Source: Spongiibacteraceae bacterium (GTDB lineage: Bacteria > Pseudomonadota > Gammaproteobacteria > Pseudomonadales > Dasaniaceae). From it: a stretch of 64,000 nt of DNA. The position numbers and the translations under genes were made by a program. The notes under the pieces were generated by a model. It ran no database searches. It was not told where the DNA came from and saw nothing but the letters and a program-made list of their open reading frames with translations. Location of the stretch: assembly GCA_028280715.1 (NCBI GenBank), contig JANQLG010000045.1:62001-126000 (forward strand), in the 5' to 3' direction. This document shows positions 28,279-37,629 of this stretch, piece after piece (within the stretch, counting starts at the first letter, position 1; each line of letters begins with the position of its first letter).

Positions 28279-28851
28279 ATGATCTCTAAAGTAGCCTGGG
28301 TAATGTCGGCAATGCTACTGGTTTCAAACACAGCTTTTGCTGATCATAGATACCACAATAAACATCATAAGCAACATATGTATGAATATGCGAAGGTCAC
28401 TTCAGTCACACCTATCATCAAGAGCTATGAACGAAAGATTCCACAACGATGCGATCACTCAAGCCACTATAGCTACGACAAAAGCAACTACAAAATCCAT
28501 GATGGCTATCGCGGCAGCTCAACGCCGATGATTCTCGGAACTATTATTGGGGCAGCGATTGGTAATGAATTAGGGCACAACAAAACCAATAAAAAAGTTG
28601 GCGCTGTTGCCGGGGGCATATTAGGCGCTTCTATCGGCTCGGATATTAACCGCAAACACCACAAGCATTACCCAAGGCATAGCTACTCAAAGCATAGCTG
28701 CGATGATCTATACACCGTTGAATACCATGAAAAAGTCGTTGGTTACGATGTGAGTTACCGGTATCGTGGCAATGTTTACCAAACACAAACACCGACCCAT
28801 CCAGGCGACCGCATTCAACTCAGAGTACAATTTGAACCCATGCAGTATTAG
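28279..28851 (+). CDS. Glycine-zipper (2TM, Rickettsia 17-kDa-like) surface protein
   Basis: About 190 residues. A signal peptide (MISKVAWVMSAMLLVSNTAFA) is followed by a His/Tyr-rich stretch and a glycine zipper, ILGTIIGAAIGNELGHNKTNKKVGAVAGGILGASIGSDI, with Gly every fourth position. Such domains insert in or span membranes. Many H, Y and K residues could bind metal. The start is the ATG at 28279, which has GAGGAAG just upstream; the earlier ATG at 28258 has none. Confidence 0.75.
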   Translation: MISKVAWVMSAMLLVSNTAFADHRYHNKHHKQHMYEYAKVTSVTPIIKSYERKIPQRCDHSSHYSYDKSNYKIHDGYRGSSTPMILGTIIGAAIGNELGHNKTNKKVGAVAGGILGASIGSDINRKHHKHYPRHSYSKHSCDDLYTVEYHEKVVGYDVSYRYRGNVYQTQTPTHPGDRIQLRVQFEPMQY

Positions 28852-28893
28852 TGGAAGCTATTTAGAGAGATATGGGTGGAATCGATGGAACGA

Positions 28894-29880
28894 TTAAGAT
28901 TTCGGACCAGCCTGATAAATGCTGGTCTGATTTCTTCCAGATTCCTTTGATTGATAAAGCGCCGAATCGGCACCAACCAGCCAATCGGTAGCATTTGAAA
29001 ACTGGCTACCTAGCAACGCAATCCCCAAACTAATGGTAAAGCTAACCGATTGCCCACCATAGCTTACAACATTCTCTTCGATCTTTTTTCGTAACCGCTC
29101 ACAGTACACTGATGCACCATCCAGCCCTGTTTCTGGCAAGACCACTGCAAACTCTTCACCGCCGTAGCGACCACAGATGTCGATATCCCGAGAATTTTCC
29201 AGCAATATTCTCGACACAGCTCTAATTGCCTCATCACCTAACTGATGGCCATAGCTGTCATTAATATTTTTAAAATGATCGATGTCAAACATCACCAGGC
29301 TAACATCGGCACCACTGCGGTCCCGGCGACGAAATTCATCGTTCAATCGCTCTTCCCAATATCCCCTATTCCAGAGTGATGTAAGCCTATCAGTACGACT
29401 CAGGCGCAGCAGCTCATCCTTGGCATCCTCCAGTTTAATTCTGTTAACGGCTGTTTCGGTAACGTCATAGACAACTATACCAACCTTCTCCACCTCGTCC
29501 TTTACAGAGTGCAACGGTACAAACGTCGTATTCTGATACATGCATTGAGTTTCGTGATGGATAGGTAGCTTCAGGGAAAAATCGAATACGTTATCTCTCT
29601 GTTCCCAAGTGGTATACACAGGAATATCCAAATTAAATACAGTACTTACGCGACGTTTAAACCAGTCATCATCAAGATAGGGATACAAATCGAAAATAGA
29701 TGTTCCGATGGCATCTTCCGGCCCAATATCACTATGCACCTGCATAAAACGGTTATAAATCTGAATGTTAAATTCTCGATCAAGAACAACAATACCAATA
29801 TCTGCACTCTGGATAATATCCAGTAACCAATGCAATTCTTCAAAATCTGTGGATTCAGATGCCACGATATCAGTTCTCAA
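28894..29880 (-). CDS. PAS-GGDEF diguanylate cyclase
   Basis: A 328-residue cytoplasmic protein. An N-terminal PAS domain (about 18-135, DIGIVVLDREFNIQIYNRFM) is followed by a GGDEF domain (about 155-325). The active-site motif is GGEEF, and RDID five residues before it is the inhibitory I-site, so it should make c-di-GMP and show product feedback. The start overlaps the end of the CheC-like gene by 4 bp. The PAS signal is not evident. Confidence 0.92.
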   Translation of the reverse strand: MRTDIVASESTDFEELHWLLDIIQSADIGIVVLDREFNIQIYNRFMQVHSDIGPEDAIGTSIFDLYPYLDDDWFKRRVSTVFNLDIPVYTTWEQRDNVFDFSLKLPIHHETQCMYQNTTFVPLHSVKDEVEKVGIVVYDVTETAVNRIKLEDAKDELLRLSRTDRLTSLWNRGYWEERLNDEFRRRDRSGADVSLVMFDIDHFKNINDSYGHQLGDEAIRAVSRILLENSRDIDICGRYGGEEFAVVLPETGLDGASVYCERLRKKIEENVVSYGGQSVSFTISLGIALLGSQFSNATDWLVGADSALYQSKESGRNQTSIYQAGPKS

Positions 29881-30485
29881 TTAATTAGGAAGTCTAGCTG
29901 AGTAAATATTTGTTTTAACGATTCTTCATGAAAAAGGATTATTAAATCGCAGGTAATATCATAATCTTCGAAGGAATAGTTCAACTCGATCGCCAGGGTC
30001 TTGCTCCAGGGAAATTCTGCACTCTTTAAAATATTAGCCAAAGACGTATGCTGCCCCAAGATAGTTGGGTGCTTTAATAAGATGCTGATATCTAACTGAG
30101 AGCAAATTCCCTGAATACATGCACCATTCAACAGTGAAGCTATTTCCAGCACCAACTCAACATGCTGATGATCATCCTCAACCTGCTCGTATCCCATTAA
30201 TGTGGAAAGTTCCGCCATACTGGCATCAGTAAAAATTAATAGCGCCTCACCACTAATGCCTGTCCCAAAAAAGGGCTGGGTAACAGCAGTAATTCGCGCC
30301 CCCTCTTCGACGGCCGTAAGTGCCATCATAATATCGGCAGCATCTACGAGACGAACACTGGGTATGGGGATTTGGACAAACGTAGAAAAACTTCTAGCCA
30401 TCTTATCTGCTGCAGCTCCGACCGCAACATTTGCTATTTCCTGAATTCCATCTTGTATATCTTCGTTAAATTCGAAGTTAGGCAT
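29877..30485 (-). CDS. CheC-like phosphatase-family protein
   Basis: About 202 residues. Two related helices with the CheC/CheX/FliY active-site pattern are visible: DGIQEIANVAVGAAADKMA and ELVLEIASLLNGACIQGI (E-x2-N and E-x-x-S-x-x-N-G forms). The first keeps E and N; the second has Ser/Leu/Asn replaced positions. The family dephosphorylates CheY-like proteins. The ATG at 30485 (MPNFEF) is chosen over GTG 30518. It is translationally coupled to the diguanylate cyclase, so it may be a partner controlling its input rather than chemotaxis; no che gene is nearby. Confidence 0.75.
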   Translation of the reverse strand: MPNFEFNEDIQDGIQEIANVAVGAAADKMARSFSTFVQIPIPSVRLVDAADIMMALTAVEEGARITAVTQPFFGTGISGEALLIFTDASMAELSTLMGYEQVEDDHQHVELVLEIASLLNGACIQGICSQLDISILLKHPTILGQHTSLANILKSAEFPWSKTLAIELNYSFEDYDITCDLIILFHEESLKQIFTQLDFLIN

Positions 30486-30725
30486 TGTATTTTCTCGGAT
30501 CAAAGACCAGGGTGACACTCTATATCAATAACTAGTTACCTTAGCGTTCACCCCCCAAACTTCAAGGGAAGGCTAAACAGATTGCCTTTAGCGACCCGAA
30601 ATCCCTGAGCCAAATTACTCTCTAATCCTTCACTCTACTAGCGGTCTGTATAATTATTTTGATAACAATGTCCTTTGAGTTTAGCCAACTATATAAAAAT
30701 CTCTACCCTAAAGAACGGTCTTTAG

Positions 30726-30953
30726 TTAATAATGCGGCGGTTTTTCAACCTCGTTATCTTTTTCCATCGAGTGACTGAGTTTTTCCACCTGTTGTTTCTG
30801 GTTTTCCCACATCTCCTGCAGGTTATTAATCTGTCGCTGCTGACGAGTAACCACTTCATTCAGTGCCTGAATAGTGTCTTCCTGGAAAGCTAACTGACTT
30901 TGCAGCTCGATCAGGCTTTCCTTCAATTCAATTAATTCCACTTCGGTACTCAT
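30726..30953 (-). CDS. slyX: SlyX-like coiled-coil protein
   Basis: A 75-residue protein built as one coiled coil with the SlyX pattern: IELKESLIELQSQLAFQEDTIQALN, then VVTRQQRQINNLQEMW and a short tail ending PPHY, the usual conserved end. The molecular function is unknown. Confidence 0.9.
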   Translation of the reverse strand: MSTEVELIELKESLIELQSQLAFQEDTIQALNEVVTRQQRQINNLQEMWENQKQQVEKLSHSMEKDNEVEKPPHY

Positions 30954-31094
30954 AGTTCTACTCTCTGAATGTTTCTTGTCTCTTATTTAAACCGTCATTT
31001 CCGTTAGCAGCGATAAATTAACCGCAAAAAAGAGTATTGGGTATGTAACATGTGGCCATTATAATGGCAGGCCAATTAACTATGGGTATTAATC

Positions 31095-31439
31095 ATGAGC
31101 CGAGTGGTGTTTTCCACTGATAAGGGCAGGCTCTGTCCAGATTGTCAGCAAGCAATTGACTCTTGTGAATGTAAACAAACTACCTCTATTCCAAAGGGTG
31201 ACGGTATTATCCGGCTACAGCGCGAAACCAAAAGCCGTAAAGGTAAAAGTGTGACGCTGATCACAGGTGTCCCCCTAGCTGCACCAGAATTAAAAAAGCT
31301 CGCCAAAGAGTTAAAACAACGATGCAGTACTGGTGGGTCAGTTAAAAACGGAATTATCGAAATACAGGGCGACCAGCGCAAAATTCTGCAGGAAACCTTG
31401 CAGGCTAAAGGATACCAAGTCAAAATCAGCGGCGGCTAA
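31095..31439 (+). CDS. yciH: SUI1/YciH-type translation factor
   Basis: A 114-residue homologue of eukaryotic eIF1. The N-terminal part has a small Cys cluster (CPDCQQAIDSCEC). The SUI1 fold follows: GDGIIRLQRETKSRKGKSVTLITG, LAKELKQRCSTGGSVKNGIIEIQGD. YciH alters start-site discrimination on the 30S subunit. A start ATG with no strong Shine-Dalgarno follows a 141-bp gap from slyX. Confidence 0.92.
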   Translation: MSRVVFSTDKGRLCPDCQQAIDSCECKQTTSIPKGDGIIRLQRETKSRKGKSVTLITGVPLAAPELKKLAKELKQRCSTGGSVKNGIIEIQGDQRKILQETLQAKGYQVKISGG

Positions 31440-31471
31440 ACGACAGCCAACCGAATAATTATTATAAGCCT

Positions 31472-31987
31472 ATGAATACAACAGCTCTGATTGATACCCT
31501 ATTGTCATTATTACTCGGCGCAGGCCTTGGTGGTGCCGGTGTATTCTTCTTTATGAAGGACAAGGTCACCCAGTTGCGACAAGCTACCTTGTCAAGGCGT
31601 ATTGGGATTCTCGAACAAGTGGCTCAGCATGTAGGAAAAGTCAGTCACGTTTTTAGCAAGTACTCATCCTTGGTAAGCGAGATTGGTCCCAACCCTGATC
31701 GCATGTCAGTTAAGCAGGAAAAAGAGCTTGAAGAACTCAGTAATCAGCTGGTCACTGTTTACGAAGAGGTCTCTATCGCTGAATCCAAATTGTTATTACT
31801 GGGAGAACAACGATTGGAAAAAGCACTGAAAATCTACACATCCAAGATGGCGCAATACCGTAAACAGATTTACCCCGGCCGTTATCGAAAAGCTGAAGAA
31901 GCAGCACAATTACGCAAGGAAGTCAGCGAAATGAAGGAGCAGTTTTATACTATTTTGAGTGAACGATACGATCAAAAACTAAACTAA
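31472..31987 (+). CDS. Membrane-anchored coiled-coil protein, unknown
   Basis: A 171-residue protein. One N-terminal transmembrane helix (LIDTLLSLLLGAGLGGAGVFFFM) is followed by a long helical region with heptads to the end. It differs from YhcB/DUF1043 in detail, and I do not recognise the family. It lies 32 bp after yciH, so it may share the transcript. A cell-envelope scaffold role is possible but not shown. Confidence 0.75.
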   Translation: MNTTALIDTLLSLLLGAGLGGAGVFFFMKDKVTQLRQATLSRRIGILEQVAQHVGKVSHVFSKYSSLVSEIGPNPDRMSVKQEKELEELSNQLVTVYEEVSIAESKLLLLGEQRLEKALKIYTSKMAQYRKQIYPGRYRKAEEAAQLRKEVSEMKEQFYTILSERYDQKLN

Positions 31988-32294
31988 CTATTTGTTTATA
32001 ACCTAGCATCCCTACTACAGAAATTTATAAACGGTCCTTTTATAAACACCCTCTTTATAAATTAACTACTGATAGATTTATCATTACACCTACCCCCCTT
32101 TCAAAATCCATTCCATTTCTATATACGCTTTTAACGGGAAAAAAATCGGATGGTAATAGCTCAAAAGTCTAATAATTGTTAATTTCTTCACTGCATCAAA
32201 ACACATTGCTTCTACAATTATTAAAAACAGGCTTTATTTCATCTGAGGATGAATACAATAACGAACAATATGCCATAAGTAGTAGGAGCTATGT
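31988..32294. other. AT-rich gap with phased TTTATAAA palindromes
   Basis: About 307 bp without a gene. TTTATAAA occurs at 32024, 32039 and 32054, exactly 15 bp apart, with a related TTTATAAC at 31995. The array may be a protein-binding site or promoter element. A Shine-Dalgarno sequence for the next small gene is at its right end (TAGGAG near 32283). Confidence 0.45.
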
Positions 32295-32480
32295 ATGCCA
32301 CGCCCTAGCAGTAATCGCGTTAAAGACATTCTCGAACGCGCAGAAAAACAGCATATTACCGCTGAAGAACTCGATGTTTTAGTGGAAAAGACGAGGGAAT
32401 TAAGCAGTGCTAGGGAGCAAGAGTTAAAGCACCTGAAAGCCCTGTTACAAGAACTAGAGTCACGACAAATACAACATTAA
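32295..32480 (+). CDS. Small coiled-coil protein
   Basis: A 61-residue, highly charged protein that looks like one helical hairpin: VKDILERAEKQHITAEELDVLVEKTRELSSAREQELKHLKALLQELES. TAGGAG precedes the ATG at good distance, and a strong terminator follows 18 bp after the stop, so it is a complete gene unit. The family is unknown to me. Confidence 0.7.
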   Translation: MPRPSSNRVKDILERAEKQHITAEELDVLVEKTRELSSAREQELKHLKALLQELESRQIQH

Positions 32481-32498
32481 TTAATGTTATTTTAGGAC

Positions 32499-32527
32499 AA
32501 AAAAGGGTGGCAACGGCCACCCTTTTT
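32499..32527. terminator. Bidirectional intrinsic terminator
   Basis: AAAAGGGTGGC and GCCACCCTTTT arms (perfect) with an AACG loop and A/T tracts on both sides. It serves the small coiled-coil gene (plus) and rubredoxin (minus). Confidence 0.85.
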
Positions 32528-32556
32528 CATCATAGCGAAAGGTTTTGATGCAGTTA

Positions 32557-32721
32557 TTAGGCTTCCACCATTTCGAAATCTGATTTGCTGACGCTACAAT
32601 CAGGACACATCCAGTCTTCTGGTATATCTTCCCACTTAGTGCCGGGAGCAATACCTTCATCGGGTAAGCCCTCTGCTTCATCATAAATAAAACCACAAAC
32701 TACACATTCCCACTTCTTCAT
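32557..32721 (-). CDS. Rubredoxin
   Basis: A 54-residue one-iron electron carrier. C6-x2-C9-G and C39-P-x-C42 form the Fe(SCys)4 site; the body ([29 protein letters not shown]) is typical. In gammaproteobacteria rubredoxins feed alkane hydroxylases or reductive enzymes. No hydroxylase is nearby; the acyl-CoA dehydrogenase begins upstream on the same strand, 45 bp away. The complete frame from ATG 32721 to TAA 32557 is shorter than usual gene cut-offs. Confidence 0.95.
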   Translation of the reverse strand: MKKWECVVCGFIYDEAEGLPDEGIAPGTKWEDIPEDWMCPDCSVSKSDFEMVEA

Positions 32722-32766
32722 ACCAATCATCCACCTTCTTTGTGTTGAAATTAAAATATAATTTTT

Positions 32767-34539
32767 TTAAAACTGATCGCTCGCTAAGCCCATGATCGAT
32801 TCGGTTCCAGCCATCGCAGCATCTATATAAGCTTGCGAGCGAGGCATAATATGTTCAGCAAAAAATTTTGCTGTTGTCAGTTTGGCACTATAAAACTGTT
32901 CATCAGCTGACATTTTTTGCTCCGAAACTTGTGCCGCTTTGGCCATCAGCCAACCACCGGTGGTCGTTCCTGCTGCCATGAGTAAGTTAAAAGATACCGC
33001 GCCAGGCAGAGCAGCATCGCTTCGGTAATTTTCCAAAATCCAGCTGCCAAGCTTCTGCAAATCTGAAATACCTTGTTGTAAGACGGGTTTAATGTTTAGC
33101 AGCTCAGGACTATCTAATGTGTCACAGGTGGCTTGCATCTCTGCCAACAATGCACTGAAGCCTGCGCCGCCATCGCGAATAAACTTCCTACCTACCAAGT
33201 CATTGGCTTGAATTCCTGTTGTACCTTCATAGATCGAAGTAATACGAGCATCTCGCATATGTTGCGCAGCACCCGTCTCCTCAATAAAACCCATACCACC
33301 ATGAATTTGTACACCTAAAGAAGCAACCTCCTGAACAACTTCTGTAGACCACCCTTTTGCGATAGGTGTTAACAAATCAGCCATCACATTGGCTTTTGCC
33401 GCCTCAGATTCATCTTCATGAAAATGGCCCAGATCGAGATTAGCTGCATTGAGATAACAAACAGCACGGGACGCCTCAGTCAATGCTCGCATGGTCATGA
33501 GCATTCGGCGAATATCGGGGTGCTCAATAATCGTACCGGCAGGCAATCCTGGTGTAATACCCTGCACTCTCTCCTTGGCATAATTTACAGCATGCTGATA
33601 GGCACGCTCTGACAATGAAACACCCTGCACGCCTACATTCAACCGAGCGTGATTCATCATGGTAAACATGTAGGCGAGGCCTTTATTTTCTTCACCCACT
33701 AAATAGCCGACCGCACCTTCACTATCACCGTAGCTCATCACACAGGTTGGGCTGGCATGTATCCCCAGTTTATGTTCCACCGACACAGCGTAGGCATCAT
33801 TTCTATCTCCTGGGCTACCGTCCGCATTAATCAAAAACTTGGGCACTATGAATAATGAAATACCCTTTACACCCTCTGGCGCATCTGGTGTACGCGCCAA
33901 TACCAGATGAACGATATTGTCCGTCATCTGATGATCACCCCAGGTAATAAAAATCTTGGTACCACTGATCAAATAATGATCACCATTTGGGACAGCCTTG
34001 GTACGCACTGCCGCAAGGTCTGAACCGGCCTGCGGTTCGGTCAGGTTCATGGTGCCCGTCCATTCTCCTGACATCATTTTCGGCAAATAGGTATTTTTCA
34101 ATTCTTCACTGGCATGAGACTCAATGGCATTCATCGCACCCACACCCAGCATGGGGCATAGCGCAAAGCTGGAGTTAGCCGCGGACCACATTTCCGCCAC
34201 CGCCGAAGCCACGCAATCAGGCAGCCCCATACCACCAAACTCAGGATCGCCCGATAAAGACACCCAACCGCCTTCGGCAAATTGTCGGTAGGCTTCTGCA
34301 AATCCTTCGGTTTCCTGAACCTGATTATTTTCACAAACAGCCCCTTTCTGGTCACCTACGATATTAAGCGGCGAAAGTACTTCGCCAGCAAACTTGGCGG
34401 CCTCATCCAACACCGGTGCAATTACATCAGGTGTTGCGTCAACAAATCTGGGAAGGGAAGTTACCTGCTCCAAGCCAGCAAGTTCACTCAATACAAATTG
34501 CATATCTTTAAGAGGTGCTACGTATTCAGCCACAATCAT
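32767..34539 (-). CDS. Acyl-CoA dehydrogenase
   Basis: A 590-residue flavoprotein of the long ACAD class with C-terminal extension (about residues 450-590). It contains the FAD and substrate blocks MNLTEPQAGSDLAAVRT and FITWGDHQM, and the catalytic Glu in ITSIYEGTTGIQANDLVGRK. It catalyses the first oxidation of fatty acyl-CoA in beta-oxidation and passes electrons to ETF. I use the ATG at 34539; a TTG 9 bp upstream is the alternative. The rubredoxin gene lies 45 bp downstream. Confidence 0.93.
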   Translation of the reverse strand: MIVAEYVAPLKDMQFVLSELAGLEQVTSLPRFVDATPDVIAPVLDEAAKFAGEVLSPLNIVGDQKGAVCENNQVQETEGFAEAYRQFAEGGWVSLSGDPEFGGMGLPDCVASAVAEMWSAANSSFALCPMLGVGAMNAIESHASEELKNTYLPKMMSGEWTGTMNLTEPQAGSDLAAVRTKAVPNGDHYLISGTKIFITWGDHQMTDNIVHLVLARTPDAPEGVKGISLFIVPKFLINADGSPGDRNDAYAVSVEHKLGIHASPTCVMSYGDSEGAVGYLVGEENKGLAYMFTMMNHARLNVGVQGVSLSERAYQHAVNYAKERVQGITPGLPAGTIIEHPDIRRMLMTMRALTEASRAVCYLNAANLDLGHFHEDESEAAKANVMADLLTPIAKGWSTEVVQEVASLGVQIHGGMGFIEETGAAQHMRDARITSIYEGTTGIQANDLVGRKFIRDGGAGFSALLAEMQATCDTLDSPELLNIKPVLQQGISDLQKLGSWILENYRSDAALPGAVSFNLLMAAGTTTGGWLMAKAAQVSEQKMSADEQFYSAKLTTAKFFAEHIMPRSQAYIDAAMAGTESIMGLASDQF

Positions 34540-34862
34540 CTCCAGCAATCTAAAAACATGTTATAAATCGGACCTCGAATAATAATAGCTATTGGCGCTA
34601 TATTCATTACTTAATCTAGATAACTTTAGCTTTGCCAGCTGATCAAGTGCCAGTCAAAATTTATTAAAAATTAATAATAAACAAAGAGTTAGTGGGTTAA
34701 ACCAGTAAATGGCAGATCGTATTAATTCGCACTATCGTATCTTCACTTAAGGAATACATAAGCCTGAAGAATGAACCTTTAGATTGTTAAGCCATCATAT
34801 TTACCTTAATTTGTTGGTCTAAATTTGCTTTATTGGCCTGATTTGAAAGAAAAGGAGTTAAC
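34540..34862. other. Divergent intergenic region acyl-CoA dehydrogenase / gor
   Basis: About 320 bp between divergent genes; AT-rich, no gene. It ends with AAAAGGAG before the GTG start of gor. I could not assign promoter boxes or a regulatory palindrome with confidence. Confidence 0.4.
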
Positions 34863-36221
34863 GTGAGCAATTCCCATCATTACGATTTATTTGTGGTTGG
34901 CGCAGGGTCTGGCGGCGTCAGGGCCAGCCGTATGGCTGCAACTTATGGCGCAAAAGTCGCAGTAGCTGAAGATCGTTACATGGGCGGGACCTGCGTCAAC
35001 GTTGGTTGTGTTCCAAAAAAACTCTATGTCTATGCATCTCAATTCTCTAATGCTTTTAAGGACTCCAAAGGTTTCGGTTGGCAAACACAAGCTCCTGATT
35101 TTCATTGGCCAACCCTACGCGACAACAAAAAAGCAGAAATCAGCCGTCTGAACGGTGTTTATGAAAATATACTCGATGGCTCAGGTGTTGATGTCATAGC
35201 AGGCCGAGCACGTTTTATCGACGCCCACACGGTAAAAGTCGGGGAACAAATTTACACCGCCGATAAAATAATAATTGCTACGGGTACTTGGCCCTATATT
35301 CCCGACATACCCGGTAGAGAACATGCGATTACTTCCAACGACATTTTTGATCTCGACACTTTTCCAAAGAAAATCATCGTAGTGGGTGGTGGCTATATTG
35401 CCGTTGAATTTGCCGGAATCTTCAATGGTTTGGGAGCAGACACTATCCAGCTCTATCGCGGCCCCTTGTTTTTAAGAGGCTTCGATCAGGACATCCGCGA
35501 ATTTGCTGCAAAGGAAATAGCCGCTTCTGGTGTAGATTTACGCTTTAACAACAACATCAGCCGTATCGACAAACAAAGCGATGGAACATTATTGGCCACC
35601 CTGGAAAATGGCAACCAGATTGAAGCAGATACTATTTTGTACGCCACTGGTCGCAAACCACACATTCAAGATCTCGGTTTTGAAAACGTCAATGTCGCTC
35701 TTGACGATCGAGGCTTGATTAAAGTGGATGAGCAATTTTGCACTAGCGAACCCAATATCTATGCATTAGGTGATGTTACTGGTGGGATGGAGCTCACGCC
35801 TGTGGCTCTGGCAGAAGGCATGGCTTTTGCCAAAACCCACTTTAATCATCAGCCGAGTCAGGTAGATTACGATTGCATCCCTACTGCAGTCTTTTGCCAA
35901 CCCAATATCGGCACCTGTGGTTTAACAGAAGAGCAAGCGAATAAACACTATAACAATATCACTATTTATGAATCTAACTTTCGCGCTATGAAACATACCA
36001 TCGGTGGTCGTGAAGAGCGCACCTATATGAAACTGATAGTGGATGATCTAACAGATCGTGTGGTGGGAATACATATGGTAGGCGAAGACGCTGGCGAGAT
36101 CATTCAAGGCATGGCTATCGCCATGAAGGCAGGGGCAACTAAAGCCACTTTTGACAGTACTATTGGTATCCACCCTACGGCCGCTGAAGAATTCGTCACT
36201 ATGCGCGAACCTCGAGGATAA
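34863..36221 (+). CDS. gor: Glutathione-disulfide reductase
   Basis: A 452-residue class I flavoprotein disulfide reductase. FAD-binding [12 protein letters not shown], redox disulfide [12 protein letters not shown] (CxxxxC), NADPH-binding [19 protein letters not shown], and the C-terminal HPTAAEEFV with the active-site His-Glu of the partner subunit. The start is GTG with AAGGAG 6 nt upstream. It reduces GSSG with NADPH in the cytoplasm. Confidence 0.93.
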   Translation: MSNSHHYDLFVVGAGSGGVRASRMAATYGAKVAVAEDRYMGGTCVNVGCVPKKLYVYASQFSNAFKDSKGFGWQTQAPDFHWPTLRDNKKAEISRLNGVYENILDGSGVDVIAGRARFIDAHTVKVGEQIYTADKIIIATGTWPYIPDIPGREHAITSNDIFDLDTFPKKIIVVGGGYIAVEFAGIFNGLGADTIQLYRGPLFLRGFDQDIREFAAKEIAASGVDLRFNNNISRIDKQSDGTLLATLENGNQIEADTILYATGRKPHIQDLGFENVNVALDDRGLIKVDEQFCTSEPNIYALGDVTGGMELTPVALAEGMAFAKTHFNHQPSQVDYDCIPTAVFCQPNIGTCGLTEEQANKHYNNITIYESNFRAMKHTIGGREERTYMKLIVDDLTDRVVGIHMVGEDAGEIIQGMAIAMKAGATKATFDSTIGIHPTAAEEFVTMREPRG

Positions 36222-36427
36222 AAGCCTAACCATTTTGCTTAGCAAGGATGCTCTTCAAAATAAAACAAAATTTCATACTATAAAAAACCAAGACATGGGT
36301 AAAAAAAGTACTGTGAGATTAATCTCAAATTAGTAAATCTACCTAAAATTAGCTGACATTAACCTGTACCGATTACCAACCTGTATGCATACTGATCTCA
36401 CACTCAATATCAAACAAGGACATCAAC

Positions 36428-36691
36428 ATGAAGCTTGTTTTCTCCCAAAACAGCATTTTTCATTTGTACCGTTTAAGCGTCATCGTTTCCCACAAAACAG
36501 GAAAAAAATATCGTCTGAGTGATGAAGAGGAAATGAACTCACTCATTCGCTACTGTAACCGATCTGAAAATACTGCCATCTGCCGGCAGTACGATATTTT
36601 TCTTCATTCCCTGGAGCCAGATATTCTCACAGAAATTGAAAATATGACCGGTGCTTTGTTTGAAGAAACAAGAATGCGCTTGGTAGGCTAA
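36428..36691 (+). CDS. Small protein of unknown function
   Basis: An 87-residue protein starting MKLVFSQNSIFHLYRLSVIV, without signal peptide or membrane span. It contains three cysteines (CNRSENTAICRQY and nearby) and an acidic C-terminal helix. AAGGA lies upstream at 36416-36420 and a strong terminator lies 50 bp after the stop. I know no family. Confidence 0.65.
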   Translation: MKLVFSQNSIFHLYRLSVIVSHKTGKKYRLSDEEEMNSLIRYCNRSENTAICRQYDIFLHSLEPDILTEIENMTGALFEETRMRLVG

Positions 36692-37170
36692 GGAAAAAAG
36701 CCGCTCATTCCCTCCATTTACTACTCTCACTTCCTCCCTATAAAGCTCGTTTTACTGAAAACGAGCTTTCTTTTTTTAGATTTTTTTTGTTACTGCTTCA
36801 CATTTCTTAAAAGAGTAAAAAAGCATTTTAATGCGGAAAAAATATAGTTTTTGGATATTTTATGTAGTTTCTTTATTTACACGGAAATGCCAATTTTTTT
36901 ATATTTTAAGCAACCCACTAAAAGAAGTCCTTATCTTATTGATTTATATTGACTTTTTGCCCTTCAAAAAACCACCTACCGGCATTTCTTACGCGCTTTA
37001 AACGAAAGTTTGACGCTCTTAGTCAGCTCACCCCCCTCCATAGCCATATGCCAAAAAAATAACTATGTAAATATGCCTATGTACCTAATTTAAATTGCCT
37101 ACTAGGATGGAGTCATGTTCACATGTTGTGAAACTTACTTCGTCTATTAACAACTTAAGGTGTGTAGCAT
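36692..37170. other. AT-rich intergenic region
   Basis: About 480 bp. It contains the terminator at 36742-36777, then poly-A/T-rich DNA to 36960 and a stretch up to 37170 where the promoter of the next gene and its TAAGGTG ribosome site are found. No coding frame or RNA fold that I recognise. Confidence 0.4.
36742..36777 (+). terminator. Intrinsic terminator of the 87-residue gene
   Basis: Perfect 12-bp arms AAAGCTCGTTTT and AAAACGAGCTTT around an ACTG loop, followed by CTTTTTTT. Confidence 0.9.
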
Positions 37171-37497
37171 ATGAAACTTACAAATATTAAATATATATTC
37201 GCCTCTTTAATCGTAATACCGATGGTATTTGCCTCTGCGCAGTTACATGCAGCATGCGAAAAGACTGAGCGTCCAACCATCCCAGAGTACACAAACGATC
37301 CTGCGGAGATGCTCTCAATCAAGAAAAGCGTCGAAGCATACATGGCTGCATCGAACAAATATCTCGATTGCCAAAAGCGCAATAAAAAGCGTAATGCCAT
37401 GATCGATGAAATGGAGTTGGTCGCTGCTGACTATAACGTTCTGATTATGCTGTATAAAGAAGAACGTGGTGAAAGTACTCAATTAACAGTTCGCTAA
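37171..37497 (+). CDS. Small exported protein of unknown function
   Basis: A 108-residue protein with a signal peptide (MKLTNIKYIFASLIVIPMVFASAQLHA) and a mature part of about 80 residues with two cysteines (CEK near the start and DCQKRNKK) that could form a disulfide. The helical region IKKSVEAYMAASNKYLDCQ resembles a small periplasmic chaperone-like helix. TTAAGGTG is the ribosome site. Confidence 0.7.
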   Translation: MKLTNIKYIFASLIVIPMVFASAQLHAACEKTERPTIPEYTNDPAEMLSIKKSVEAYMAASNKYLDCQKRNKKRNAMIDEMELVAADYNVLIMLYKEERGESTQLTVR

Positions 37498-37566
37498 GTC
37501 GCAGGCTATAACCGCTTAATACCTACCTAGAGTTTAGCTAGCTAAAACCTTTTATAGGCGAAGCTG

Positions 37567-37607
37567 AAGGCCACTTAACATATTCGTATGTTAGTGGCCT
37601 TTTTTTA
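37567..37607 (+). terminator. Intrinsic terminator with TTCG tetraloop
   Basis: Arms AGGCCACTTAACATA and TATGTTAGTGGCCT (one bulged T) enclose TTCG; a T7 run follows. It terminates the exported-protein gene and may also stop the opposing fkp transcript. Confidence 0.88.
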
Positions 37608-37629
37608 TAGTTCTCGCTCTGAAATATAG

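Noticed and set aside
32487-32696. Minus-strand 69-codon frame overlapping the rubredoxin gene
   Set aside because: The rubredoxin frame has all four Cys ligands, so the other frame is a shadow.
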